Positions 16,247-24,288 of a stretch of 64,000 nucleotides of DNA are shown one piece after another (within the stretch, counting starts at the first letter, position 1; each line of letters starts with the position of its first letter). This stretch comes from Comamonas sp. 26 (GTDB lineage Bacteria; Pseudomonadota; Gammaproteobacteria; Burkholderiales; Burkholderiaceae_C), in NCBI RefSeq assembly GCF_002754475.1, contig NZ_PEFL01000001.1:186001-250000 (forward strand). The letters run 5' to 3'. The position numbers and the translations under genes are program-made. The notes below the pieces were generated by a model that made no database searches, was not told the origin of the DNA, and worked only from the letters and a program-made list of their open reading frames with translations.

Positions 16247-17218
16247 ATGACCCAAGCCATCCGCTTTCATGAGACTGGCGGCCCAGAAGTTCTGCGGCTG
16301 GAAACCGTTGAAGTGGGCGAGCCCGGACCCGGTCAGGCGCGTGTGCGGCATACCTATATCGCGCTCAATTTCATCGATGTGTACTTTCGCACCGGGCGTT
16401 ACCCGCTGGCATTGCCAAATGGTCTGGGCTCGGATGCGGTGGGTGTGGTCGAGGCGGTGGGGCAGGGTGTGACGGGCATCCAGGTCGGTGATCGCGTCGG
16501 CTATCTGATCGGCCCGCAAGGCGCTTATTCACAGGTGCGTGTCATGCCGGCTGAAGTGCTGATCTCGCTGCCTGACGGTATCTCTGACCGTAGTGCAGCC
16601 ACGCTCATGATGAAGGGGATGACTGCGCAGTATCTGTTTCGTCAGGTTTATCCGCTCAAGGGCGGCGAGACCATTCTTTATCACGCTGCTGCCGGCGGCG
16701 TCGGCCTGATTGCCTGCCAATGGGCTCGCGCTATGGGTGTCACCATGATTGGCACCGTCAGCACGGATGAAAAAGCCGCACTGGCCAAGGCGAACGGGTG
16801 CACGCACACCATCGTGACTTCGCGCGAAAGCATCGTCGAGCGGGTCAAGGACATTACGGGTGGCAAAGGCGTTCCAGTGGTCTATGACTCGGTGGGCAAA
16901 GACACCCTGATGGACTCACTCGACTGTCTGCAGTCACGTGGGTCATTGGTCAGCAATGGCACATCCTCTGGACCTGTCGTCGTGGACTCTTCGCTGTTGG
17001 CTGCCAAAGGCTCGATCTGGATGACAAGGCCGGCCATGATGCATTACATCCAGCCTCGCTCGCATATGCTGGACATGGCTGCAGAGCTGTTCGATCACGT
17101 GCTGGCGGGTCGTATCGTCAGCGAGCCTCAGCAAGAGTTTGCGCTGGCCGATGCTGCGCAAGCCCATCGCGCGCTGGAGTCGCGCAAGACCATGGGATCT
17201 ACCGTGCTCGTGCCGTGA
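16247..17218 (+). CDS. Quinone oxidoreductase-like, zinc-free medium-chain reductase
   Basis: 323 residues with the quinone oxidoreductase pattern: GroES-like N-terminus (YIALNFIDVYFRTGRYPLAL), nucleotide-binding AAAGGVGLIACQWARAMG (about residues 147-164), and no catalytic zinc cysteines. Family members are cytoplasmic NADPH-dependent quinone or enone reductases. A GGAG site precedes the ATG. It lies between two terminators, so it may be monocistronic, yet it is flanked by Bug and porin genes of one apparent catabolic region. A role in the dioxygenase/BKACE pathway is possible but unproven; a detoxification role is the alternative. Confidence 0.9.
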   Translation: MTQAIRFHETGGPEVLRLETVEVGEPGPGQARVRHTYIALNFIDVYFRTGRYPLALPNGLGSDAVGVVEAVGQGVTGIQVGDRVGYLIGPQGAYSQVRVMPAEVLISLPDGISDRSAATLMMKGMTAQYLFRQVYPLKGGETILYHAAAGGVGLIACQWARAMGVTMIGTVSTDEKAALAKANGCTHTIVTSRESIVERVKDITGGKGVPVVYDSVGKDTLMDSLDCLQSRGSLVSNGTSSGPVVVDSSLLAAKGSIWMTRPAMMHYIQPRSHMLDMAAELFDHVLAGRIVSEPQQEFALADAAQAHRALESRKTMGSTVLVP

Positions 17219-17265
17219 ACCGCTTGGTGGAAATGCAAGGCATGTAAATCCATTGCAGAGACCTG

Positions 17266-17299
17266 TGCCAGCGCTTTACCCAAAGCGCTGGCATTTTTT
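17266..17299 (+). terminator. Intrinsic terminator after the quinone oxidoreductase
   Basis: TGCCAGCGCTTT (17266-17277) and AAAGCGCTGGCA (17282-17293) form a perfect 12-bp stem with a 4-base loop, followed by six T residues. Confidence 0.88.
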
Positions 17300-17470
17300 G
17301 TTTAAAGACAGTGCTCATGCAATGCGGCGACATTCCTAGGGAATTCACCTTGAGTGAGTGGCACCAAATAAGCAATGGATGGCATCAACTGCACAAGAGC
17401 TGAAGTCTTCCTTTTTTAGAGTGATTTCGCGGATCAAAACCGCCAATTCATAACGAAAAGGAGACACAAC

Positions 17471-18676
17471 ATGCCGCGTATTTCACGAAAGTTCTGGGGT
17501 TTTTTTGCGCTGTCTGTCACCAGTCTGGCCAGTGCGCAGTCATCTGTCACTCTGTTCGGCGTGATGGATGCGGGCGTCAGCCGTTACATGGTGCGCAGCA
17601 ATTCCTGGGATGGCTCCGGCCGAACCGCAAGTCAGGGCGTCTGGGCCTTGTCGCCCTCAGGCAATCTGGCCAGTCGTCTGGGCGTTCGCGCTGTTGAAGA
17701 TCTGGGAGGCGGAATGTCTGCAAGCATGTGGCTTGAGGCTCCCGTGACCAACGATACGGGTGGTGGCGCGCTGAACTTTGGGCGGCGTTCCACCGTCAGC
17801 CTGACAGGCAACTGGGGCGAGCTGCGTCTCGGGCGAGACCACACGCCGTCGTTTCTGAATGACTGGGCGTTTGATCCTTACACCGTCAACGGCGTGGGTG
17901 TGAATCTGCTGGCCGTGGTCAGCAGCAACCTGGCCATTAACCGTGCGCTGAGTACACAGACTACCGGCACATTGACCGAGCGCTTGCTGGGCAATGGTCT
18001 GTCGGCAGGTACGGATAACTATCTGCGTGCTAATAACTCCATTGGCTACCACCTGCCAACAGGGCTGGGCGGTGTTTACGGTCAGCTGATGTATGCCTTT
18101 CCAGAAAATGATTCCAGGCGTGGCCGCTATGCGGGCGGGCGCATCGGCTGGGCCAGTGGCCCCACCGATATCGCGCTGGGTTATGGCGAAAGCATGCTGG
18201 GTACTTTCAATGGCCGAAAGGAAACCATCAAGTCATTGAACCTGGGTGGGTCGTACAACTTTGGCCCAGTCAAGGTTCTGGGTGAGTGGTCGCAGGTGCG
18301 CAATGCGCGCAGCGATGTTCAGGCCACTGACCGCTATGACGGGCTGCTGGCCGGTGTGCAGATCCCTGTCGGGCTCCATCAGCTCAGGGCATCGGTGGCG
18401 CGGGTGCAATTCAAGAACGGCCAGGGAACGGGCGACGCATCGGTGAACAAGCTGGCCCTGGGCTATGTGCACAACCTCTCCAAACGCACGGCACTGTACA
18501 CCACGGTGTCACGTATCAGTGTGAGCAATGGGCACAACAACCCGGCTGTGATGGGTGTGACGCCGCTGGCCGTCAGCAGCCCAGTCATCATGCCGCAACC
18601 AGCCTACAGCAACAGCCCTGGAATGCAGCCACGCAGCGCATTGGGCTTTGATATGGGTCTGCGCATGGTGTTCTGA
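17471..18676 (+). CDS. Gram-negative general porin (Burkholderiales type)
   Basis: 401 residues with a signal peptide ending SLASAQ (about residue 23), then SSVTLFGVMDAGVSRYM, the classic first strand of beta-proteobacterial porins. The RLGVRAVEDLGGG and LGRDHTPSF segments are typical, and the protein ends in the outer-membrane C-terminal Phe (MGLRMVF). It forms an outer-membrane trimeric channel. An AAGGAGAC site precedes the ATG. It follows the TauD/BKACE/Bug cluster and may admit the same substrate across the outer membrane. Confidence 0.92.
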   Translation: MPRISRKFWGFFALSVTSLASAQSSVTLFGVMDAGVSRYMVRSNSWDGSGRTASQGVWALSPSGNLASRLGVRAVEDLGGGMSASMWLEAPVTNDTGGGALNFGRRSTVSLTGNWGELRLGRDHTPSFLNDWAFDPYTVNGVGVNLLAVVSSNLAINRALSTQTTGTLTERLLGNGLSAGTDNYLRANNSIGYHLPTGLGGVYGQLMYAFPENDSRRGRYAGGRIGWASGPTDIALGYGESMLGTFNGRKETIKSLNLGGSYNFGPVKVLGEWSQVRNARSDVQATDRYDGLLAGVQIPVGLHQLRASVARVQFKNGQGTGDASVNKLALGYVHNLSKRTALYTTVSRISVSNGHNNPAVMGVTPLAVSSPVIMPQPAYSNSPGMQPRSALGFDMGLRMVF

Positions 18677-18773
18677 GGCCGGGCTGGCGTGCATGGCAGA
18701 CGTGACTGTGAAGCGCAAACCTGGCTTTCAGCACGTACTGCGTTTCTGTGGTTGTGCACTTTGCGAAATAAAA

Positions 18774-18787
18774 AGAACGGTCGTTCT
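18774..18787. promoter_or_regulatory. TetR-type palindromic operator upstream of the acyl-CoA-binding protein
   Basis: AGAACGGTCGTTCT is a palindrome (AGAACG-GT-CGTTCT) lying 58 bases before the ACBP start. From memory it resembles the AACG-n2-CGTT sites of TetR-family regulators of fatty-acid degradation in Betaproteobacteria (FadR/FadP type). That identity needs a motif comparison; the palindrome itself is plain. Confidence 0.6.
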
Positions 18788-18845
18788 AATTTGATGGATT
18801 TTTGGCTACACTGCACTGAACTACTCAAAGCCCAGGAGGCCCTTC

Positions 18846-19100
18846 ATGTCCGATCTGAACACCACGTTTGAAGAAGCCGTCAAGAATTCCACCTCGATCA
18901 GCGAGCGCCCTGATAACGCCACGCTGCTCAAGATCTATGGACTGTACAAGCAGGCCACAGATGGAGACAACGAGACCAAGAAGCCCAGCTTCACCGACAT
19001 GGTGGCGCGTGCCAAGTGGGATGCCTGGGCCAAGCTCGAAGGCACCTCGTCAGATGAAGCCAAGCAGCTGTACATCGATCTCATCGCGTCGCTGCGCTGA
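18846..19100 (+). CDS. Acyl-CoA-binding protein (ACBP)
   Basis: 84 residues, the normal ACBP length, covering the four-helix fold: FEEAVKNSTSI, then LLKIYGLYKQATDGD (the conserved YGLYKQAT core with ligand-binding Tyr and Lys), and KWDAWAKLEGTSSDEAKQLYI. ACBPs bind long-chain acyl-CoA in the cytoplasm, buffering and presenting it to enzymes. A strong AGGAGG site precedes the ATG. It is monocistronic, with its own terminator and a palindromic operator upstream that suggests control by a fatty-acid-responsive TetR repressor. Such proteins are widespread in eukaryotes but patchy in bacteria. Confidence 0.93.
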   Translation: MSDLNTTFEEAVKNSTSISERPDNATLLKIYGLYKQATDGDNETKKPSFTDMVARAKWDAWAKLEGTSSDEAKQLYIDLIASLR

Positions 19101-19120
19101 TCTGCGCCGCCCCTGATTAC

Positions 19121-19155
19121 CGACAAGGCCCCGAGTTCCGGGGCCTTGTCGTTTC
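19121..19155 (+). terminator. Intrinsic terminator after ACBP
   Basis: GACAAGGCCCCG (19122-19133) pairs with CGGGGCCTTGTC (19139-19150) with a 5-base loop, followed by GTTTC. The stem is very stable, the T tract short. Confidence 0.75.
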
Positions 19156-19179
19156 AATTCAGACCACATCACACCACGC

Positions 19180-19286
19180 CAAAGGCGGGGGGCTGGACCC
19201 CAAGCCAGGGATACCGAGGAAGGGGCGCCCCGCCCCGAAGGTGTCGTCCCCCTCAGGGGGAAGCGGCGCAGCCGCTCAGGGGGGAT
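19180..19286 (+). repeat. GC-rich gene-flanking repeat, copy A (short form)
   Basis: The core reads GGTGTCGTCCCCCTC, then AGGGGGAAGCGGCGCAGCC and GCTCAGGGGGG. The same order (GCCCCGC - GTCnTCCCC - GGGGGA - GCG - CTCAGGGGG) recurs at about 33150, 35625, 37765 and, inverted, 43951. It fills the space between the ACBP terminator and the convergent oxygenase gene. Confidence 0.65.
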
Positions 19287-20290
19287 CAATACCTATTCGA
19301 GAAGTTGGCAGAGATGCGCTGTCGCAAATAATCCGCCCCTGTGATGGGCGGATATTTTTTGCCCGGCCCTTCAATGACCGCATCTTCGTTGGCCTGGCAA
19401 AAGAACGCCAGGCTGTAGCGCGAGCCCTGGTATTCATGGGGCTGCGGGTTGCGTACGCGGTGAAAGTTGCTGGGTAGCTGGTCGTCGCTCCAGCGCGTCA
19501 GCATGTCACCGATATTGCAGGTGATGACGCCGTCCACGGGCTCTACCGGCGTCCATTGCTGAGCTTCGGCCTCTTTTCCTGGCAGCACCTGCAGGCCGCC
19601 TTGTCGGGCGCGCTGGAACAGCAGGGTCAGGCAATCAAAGTCGGTATGCGCACCTGCACGCCACAAGCCTGTTTCTTCTTTCAATGCCGGGTCGACCGCA
19701 AAGTAATGCAGCATGCGCAGAGTGCTCTGGTAGCTGGGCACTGCTGGGTTGTGCGCGCGGGTAAAGAAGTCTTCGTCAAAGCCCAGCTTGTAGGCAAAGC
19801 AAGACAGCAGCTGCATGCCCACCTTCCAGCATTGCTGCTCAAACTCCAGTGTGGCTTGCTGGAAACCTGAAAGCTCCTCTTCACCGGGCCACAGCCCTTG
19901 CATGCGCGGGCGTGTGACTTGATAAGACTCCTTCTGGTCCGGTGTCTTGGTGGATGGGCGAATCTGCGCCTTGTGCTCCCAGCCGGCATTGCGTGCCAGC
20001 GGCCATTGCGCCTTCACTTCTGCGGGCTGGGCAAAGAACTGCTGCGCACGCTCAAACGCCGCATCGATATCGGCCTGCGCAATGCCGTGACCTGAAACCT
20101 GAAAAAAGCCGATGTCTACAGCGGCGCTCCACAGCTGTTCGGCAATTTCCGGCCTGCGCGCTTCAAAGTTGCTGATGTCGATGACGCGCACTTCGCGGGC
20201 GCTGGTCTCTACGCCCTGTCCGCCCATGCGGGCTTCCTTGTCGAGTTCGTCCAGTGCGTAAGTGGATTGGTTGGCATTCATGGTCTGCAT
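19286..20290 (-). CDS. 2OG-Fe(II) oxygenase, isopenicillin N synthase-like family
   Basis: 334 residues from the ATG at 20290 behind an AAGAGAGAGA site; the frame stays open 82 codons further upstream without support. The N-terminal DIOX_N region (VIDISNFEARRPEIAEQLW, GFFQVSGHGI) and the Fe site His215/Asp217 (GAHTDFDCL) with His277 (NFHRVRN) and Arg291 (GSRYS) define the family. Members hydroxylate or desaturate diverse small molecules; fungal thymine-7-hydroxylase belongs to the same superfamily. It is divergent from an NMT1-type ABC transporter operon with a nucleobase/nucleoside deaminase, so a modified nucleobase substrate is a testable guess, not an assignment. Confidence 0.9.
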   Translation of the reverse strand: MQTMNANQSTYALDELDKEARMGGQGVETSAREVRVIDISNFEARRPEIAEQLWSAAVDIGFFQVSGHGIAQADIDAAFERAQQFFAQPAEVKAQWPLARNAGWEHKAQIRPSTKTPDQKESYQVTRPRMQGLWPGEEELSGFQQATLEFEQQCWKVGMQLLSCFAYKLGFDEDFFTRAHNPAVPSYQSTLRMLHYFAVDPALKEETGLWRAGAHTDFDCLTLLFQRARQGGLQVLPGKEAEAQQWTPVEPVDGVITCNIGDMLTRWSDDQLPSNFHRVRNPQPHEYQGSRYSLAFFCQANEDAVIEGPGKKYPPITGADYLRQRISANFSNRY

Positions 20291-20771
20291 AAGTCTCTCT
20301 CTTGCAATGACTTCAGACGCACGCGCATGGAGCGTTGGCTTGAGATGGCGTGCCTCTGAAGTATGAGGAACAAGTGCGGCCAAAGCCGTACCCGCTTCAA
20401 GAGCAATGACCCGCGAAGCTGCTGAATCTCTGGTTGAGAACAGTGCACCGTGCTGAACGCTTCTACTCTTGATTGAAGTGCAGCAAACACCGTGCCAGCA
20501 AGGCTTACGGGATAGATGGCGGCATTTTTGGTGCATTGCTTCAACTTGGTGCAGACCTGTGCATCAACGCATGCACAGTGGTGGTTACCTTGCACCGTTG
20601 TGAGTCGTTGGCACTACTTTTCAGAGGCGTCAAAAAGCAGGCACGCCAATTGCTTAGTTGATGAACGAGTAGAAGCGTTCAGCCTGCCATTCGCGCAGCG
20701 CCCGGAAATTGCTCATGTTCTGCCAGTGGCTGTGCTGCTGGATATGTGCCCCAAGACTTGAGAGTTCCGCC
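20291..20771. other. 481-bp intergenic region with two strong hairpins; no convincing gene
   Basis: No credible protein gene was seen. The region holds an imperfect 15-bp inverted repeat (20310-20324 with 20348-20362) close to the oxygenase start and a perfect 8-bp hairpin (20557-20578). On the minus strand a 39-codon frame (20654-20773) overlaps the start of the binding protein gene; it has no clear ribosome binding site. I looked for TPP and guanidine-I riboswitch landmarks and did not find them. Confidence 0.6.
20310..20362 (-). promoter_or_regulatory. Long inverted repeat in the leader of the 2OG oxygenase gene
   Basis: ACTTCAGACGCACGC (20310-20324) pairs with GCGTGCCTCTGAAGT (20348-20362) at 14 of 15 positions around a 23-base loop. 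It ends 20 bases from the oxygenase start codon, so it could be an operator or an mRNA leader structure. No T tract is present. Confidence 0.5.
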
Positions 20772-21788
20772 ATGCAACGTCGTCATTTTCTCGCTGCCTT
20801 ACCCCTATGTTCTGCGCCCTGGGTGCATGCGCAGAACAAGTCGCTGACTCCGCTGAAATTCACGCTGGACTTTCGCGTCACTTCGCAGACGGCACCGTTT
20901 TTTCTGGCGCTGCAAAACGGCTACTACCGCGAAGAAGGGCTGGATGTAAGTCTGGACGTGGGCTCGGGCTCGGTGGCTTCGATTACCCGCATTGCCAGCG
21001 GCGCCTACCAGCTGGGTCTGGGCGATATCAGCTCGCTGATCGAGTTCAATGCACAGAATGCTGGAACGCCCCGTGTGCAGGCCGTCTACCAGTACTACAA
21101 CCGCGCGCCCTTCGTCATCATTGGGCGCAAAGATCGCGGAATCACCTCTGACTTCCTGAGCCTCAAGGGCAAGAAGGTCGCCGCTGCGGCGGTGGAGTCC
21201 ACACGCCGTGCATGGCCCATGGTGGCGCGCAACAAGCATCTGCCTGCCGATCTGTTTTCATGGTCTACCACCGAGTTCTCAGCCCGCGATAACGTGATGG
21301 TGCGTGGTGATGTCGATGCCGCCACTTATTTCCATGACTCTGCGGTGTCGCTGTTTGCGCGCATCAAGCCCGAGGAACTTTCCATACTGCACTACACCGA
21401 TGCTGGCGTGCAGCTGTATGGCAACGCCATCCTTGCTTCCAGCGCATTGATTGCTGAAAAGCCGCAGCTGGTTGCCGCCTTTTTGCGGGCCACCAACCGC
21501 GCGATTGTGGAGTGCATTGCCAACCCGGCCGCTGCAATCGCCGCCGTGCGCCAGCGCGAGCCGATTCTGGATGAGAAAACGGAGCTGGCGCGCTGGGCCA
21601 TCACCACCCAGTACATCGCTGCGGCAGACACGAAAAGCCATGGTTTGGGCGACTTCAGCAAGCGCCTTCTGGAGCAGCAGGTGGACAGCGTGGTGCAGAC
21701 CTTTGCGCTCAAAACAATGCCATCGGCGGATGCCCTGTTCAATAGCAGCATGTTGCCGCCCAAGTCGGTGCGAATGCTCAAGGCCTGA
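20772..21788 (+). CDS. NMT1/THI5-like ABC transporter substrate-binding protein (first of two)
   Basis: 338 residues from the ATG at 20772 (the frame is open 21 codons further upstream, without signal-peptide character). The signal peptide is MQRRHFLAALPLCSAPWVHA. The NMT1 pattern follows: TLDFRVTSQTAPFFLALQNG, YYREEGLDVSLDVGSGS, AYQLGLGDISSLIEF. NMT1-family proteins bind small sulfonates, nitriles, pyrimidines or thiamine precursors. The gene starts a + strand operon with a deaminase, a second NMT1 protein, an ATPase and a permease. Two related binding proteins with one membrane unit suggest two substrates or a recent duplication with divergence. Confidence 0.9.
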   Translation: MQRRHFLAALPLCSAPWVHAQNKSLTPLKFTLDFRVTSQTAPFFLALQNGYYREEGLDVSLDVGSGSVASITRIASGAYQLGLGDISSLIEFNAQNAGTPRVQAVYQYYNRAPFVIIGRKDRGITSDFLSLKGKKVAAAAVESTRRAWPMVARNKHLPADLFSWSTTEFSARDNVMVRGDVDAATYFHDSAVSLFARIKPEELSILHYTDAGVQLYGNAILASSALIAEKPQLVAAFLRATNRAIVECIANPAAAIAAVRQREPILDEKTELARWAITTQYIAAADTKSHGLGDFSKRLLEQQVDSVVQTFALKTMPSADALFNSSMLPPKSVRMLKA

Positions 21789-21801
21789 GGAGCAGATGCA
21801 C

Positions 21802-22311
21802 ATGTCTTTGCCTCAAGAACAAATACTCAATGACGTGGATGGCCGCTATCTGCGCCAGGCCATCACCTTGGCCGACAGGGCGCGTGAACGCGGCAACCGC
21901 CCGTTTGGGGCGCTGATTGTGGCGGCCGATGGGCGCGTGCTGGCCGAGGCCAGTAACGCCAACGGCGAAAGCGGCGACTGCACGGCCCATGCCGAGCTGT
22001 CGGCCATTCGCCTGGCCAGCCCGCTGTACTGCCGTGATGCGCTGGCCACCGCCACGCTGTACTCATCGGCCGAGCCCTGCGTGATGTGCGCGGGCGCGAT
22101 CTTCTGGTCGGCCATTGGCCGCGTGGTCTATGGCATTGATGCCGAGCGCCTGCGCGTATTCCGTGGCGAGAGACTGGATCAAAAGGATGCAGAGCTGTCT
22201 TGTCGCGACGTTTTTGAGCGTTCGTCACACGCCATTGAATGTATCGGTCCGTCACTCATAGACGAGGCGAGTCAGTCGCACCAAGGCGGCTGGAAAAGCG
22301 GAACGAATTGA
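21802..22311 (+). CDS. Nucleoside/nucleobase deaminase (CDA superfamily)
   Basis: 169 residues if the ATG at 21802 is used (GAGGAG 9 bases upstream); another ATG at 21796 is possible. The zinc deaminase motifs are complete: HAE (His63-Glu65, in CTAHAELSAIR) and PCVMC (Cys93 and Cys96, in SSAEPCVMCAGAIFW). Length and the RPFGALIV segment fit the guanine deaminase/TadA-like group rather than cytidine deaminase. It would hydrolyse an exocyclic amine of a purine, pyrimidine or related ring in the cytoplasm. Lying inside an ABC importer operon, it probably acts on the imported compound rather than on tRNA. Confidence 0.9.
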   Translation: MSLPQEQILNDVDGRYLRQAITLADRARERGNRPFGALIVAADGRVLAEASNANGESGDCTAHAELSAIRLASPLYCRDALATATLYSSAEPCVMCAGAIFWSAIGRVVYGIDAERLRVFRGERLDQKDAELSCRDVFERSSHAIECIGPSLIDEASQSHQGGWKSGTN

Positions 22312-22343
22312 ATTTTTACAAGCCAACGAGAGAGGAATTCACC

Positions 22344-23372
22344 ATGCAAACCAAGCGACTGTTCATGCAGACCGTGCTGGCTCTGGGTGCTTGCGCCAGC
22401 GCCACGGCAGCCTTTGCCGCCACGCCCATCAAGTTTCAGCTGGACTGGCGCTTTGAAGGACCGTCTGCCTTGTTTTTGCAGCCTGTCGCCAAGGGCTACT
22501 TTCAGGCCGCAGGTCTGAATGTGGTGGTGGATGCTGGCAGTGGCTCTGGTGGTGCCATTCAGCGCGTGGCATCAGGATCGTATGACATGGGTTTTGCCGA
22601 CATGGCAGCGCTGATGGAGTTTCACGCCAACAACCCCGAGGTGAAAGACAAGCCAGTGGCCGTGATGATGGTCTACAACAGCACGCCATCATCGGTGCTG
22701 GCGCTGAAGAAAAGCGGTATCGCCAAGCCTGCGGACCTGACGGGTAAGAAGATGGGTGCACCGGTTTTTGATGGTGGCCGCCGTGGTTTTGCGCTGTTTG
22801 CCAAGGCCAACAAGGTGGGCGATGTGCAGTGGACGAGCATGGACCCACCGCTGCGCGAGACCATGCTGGTGCGTGGTGATATTGATGCGATCACGGGCTT
22901 CAGTTTCACATCGCTGCTGAATCTCGAAGCGCGTGGCGTCAAGGCTTCTGATGTGGTGGTCATGCCGTTTGCGGACAACGGTGTGAAGCACTACGGCAAC
23001 GCCATCATCGCCAGCGCCAAGATGGTGCGCGAGAACCCCGAAGCCATTCGCGCGTTTCTCAAAGCCTTTGCCAAAGGGGCCAAGGAGGTCATGGCCAACC
23101 CGGCAGCATCCATTGCTTATGTGAAAGAGCGTGACGGTATCGTCAACCCCGCCATGGAAACCCGCCGCCTGCAGCTGGCGCTGGATGGCGTGGTCAACAC
23201 CAGCGATGCACGTGCTGAGGGTTTTGGCCAGATCAGCACCACGCGCATGGCGCTGATGGCGTCGCAGGTGTCGGATGTGTATGCGACCAAGACGCGCGTG
23301 AATCCTGACCTGGTCTGGAGTGGCCGATTTCTGCCGCCTGTTGCCGATCTCGACGTCTTCCCCAAGAAATAA
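22344..23372 (+). CDS. NMT1/THI5-like ABC transporter substrate-binding protein (second)
   Basis: 342 residues from the ATG at 22344, behind GAGAGGAATTCACC; upstream in-frame residues lack signal character. The signal peptide MQTKRLFMQTVLALGACASA ends near AAFAAT. The domain signature IKFQLDWRFEGPSALFLQPV, GYFQAAGLNVVVDAGSGSGG and DMGFADMAALMEF parallels the first binding protein of the operon closely, including the GSGS loop and the MLVRGDIDA/MVRGDVDA segment. The two are therefore paralogues. It feeds the ATPase and permease directly downstream. Confidence 0.92.
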   Translation: MQTKRLFMQTVLALGACASATAAFAATPIKFQLDWRFEGPSALFLQPVAKGYFQAAGLNVVVDAGSGSGGAIQRVASGSYDMGFADMAALMEFHANNPEVKDKPVAVMMVYNSTPSSVLALKKSGIAKPADLTGKKMGAPVFDGGRRGFALFAKANKVGDVQWTSMDPPLRETMLVRGDIDAITGFSFTSLLNLEARGVKASDVVVMPFADNGVKHYGNAIIASAKMVRENPEAIRAFLKAFAKGAKEVMANPAASIAYVKERDGIVNPAMETRRLQLALDGVVNTSDARAEGFGQISTTRMALMASQVSDVYATKTRVNPDLVWSGRFLPPVADLDVFPKK

Positions 23373-23383
23373 TTGCTCATTGA

Positions 23384-23422
23384 TTAATAGCTGAATGCGC
23401 TTGATGGACAAGCGCTACAGCC
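23384..23422 (+). repeat. TAGCT/AAGCGC palindromic repeat, intergenic copy
   Basis: TTAATAGCTGAATGCGC, a 7-base loop and AAGCGCTACAGCC give the conserved repeat of this window. It lies within the ABC operon, between the second binding protein and the ATPase gene, so it is transcribed and could fold as an mRNA hairpin. Confidence 0.75.
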
Positions 23423-23431
23423 CTGTTTCTT

Positions 23432-24280
23432 ATGAACTCATCAGATACTGAAATTGCCAGACCGTTTGTCGAATTCAAGGATGTCTGGCTGGCCTACAAC
23501 GAGGAATTGCTGCAGGCCAATCACTTTGCGGTGGAGGCGATTGACCTGACGGTCAAGCGCGGCGAGTTCATCGCCATCGTTGGCCCGTCGGGTTGCGGAA
23601 AGTCCACCTTCATGAAGCTGACCACGGGGCTGAAGATGCCGTCCATAGGGCGCATTACCGTGGATGGTGAGCGCGTGACCGGGCCGCTCAAAATTTCGGG
23701 CATGGCGTTTCAGTCATCGTCGCTGCTGCCCTGGCGCACCACGCTCGATAACGTACTGCTGCCGCTGGAGATCGTGGAGCCGCACCGCTCGCAGTTCAAG
23801 AAAAAGCGCAAGGAATATGAGGCGCGTGCGATTGCGCTGCTGGCCAAGGTGGGGCTGGCGGGCTATGAGCGCAAGTTTCCATGGCAGCTTTCGGGCGGCA
23901 TGCAGCAGCGCGCCAGCATTTGCCGGGCATTGATTCATGAGCCGCAGATGCTGCTCCTGGATGAGCCCTTCGGCGCGCTGGATGCCTTCACCCGTGAGGA
24001 GCTGTGGTGCATTTTGCGTGACCTGCAGGCCGAGCAGAAGTTCAACGTGATTCTGGTCACGCACGACCTGCGCGAGAGCGTGTTTCTGGCGGACACCATT
24101 TATGTGATGAGCAAGAGCCCTGGCCGCTTTGTGGTGCGCCGCGACATCGATCTGCCACGTCCGCGAGATCTGGAAGTGACCTACACGCCAGAGTTTTCAG
24201 ACATTGTTTATGAACTGCGCGGCCATATCGGTGCCATGCGCAAGAGTGGCGCTTCGAGCGGCACTGTGATCAACCAATAA
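23432..24280 (+). CDS. ABC transporter ATP-binding protein (nitrate/sulfonate/taurine type)
   Basis: 282 residues with Walker A GPSGCGKST (51-59), the ABC signature LSGGMQQRASICRALIHEP, Walker B MLLLDEPFGALD and the H-loop VTHDLRES. The sequence is closest to the SsuB/TauB/ThiZ style that pairs with NMT1 binding proteins. It powers import through the permease encoded 8 bases downstream. An N-terminal extension of about 15 residues precedes the ABC core. Confidence 0.93.
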   Translation: MNSSDTEIARPFVEFKDVWLAYNEELLQANHFAVEAIDLTVKRGEFIAIVGPSGCGKSTFMKLTTGLKMPSIGRITVDGERVTGPLKISGMAFQSSSLLPWRTTLDNVLLPLEIVEPHRSQFKKKRKEYEARAIALLAKVGLAGYERKFPWQLSGGMQQRASICRALIHEPQMLLLDEPFGALDAFTREELWCILRDLQAEQKFNVILVTHDLRESVFLADTIYVMSKSPGRFVVRRDIDLPRPRDLEVTYTPEFSDIVYELRGHIGAMRKSGASSGTVINQ

Positions 24281-24288
24281 GGCGCACC

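Noticed and set aside
20709..20771. An upstream start of the first NMT1 binding protein
   Set aside because: The added 21 residues are Cys/Trp-rich and would bury the signal peptide; the ATG at 20772 gives a proper signal peptide.
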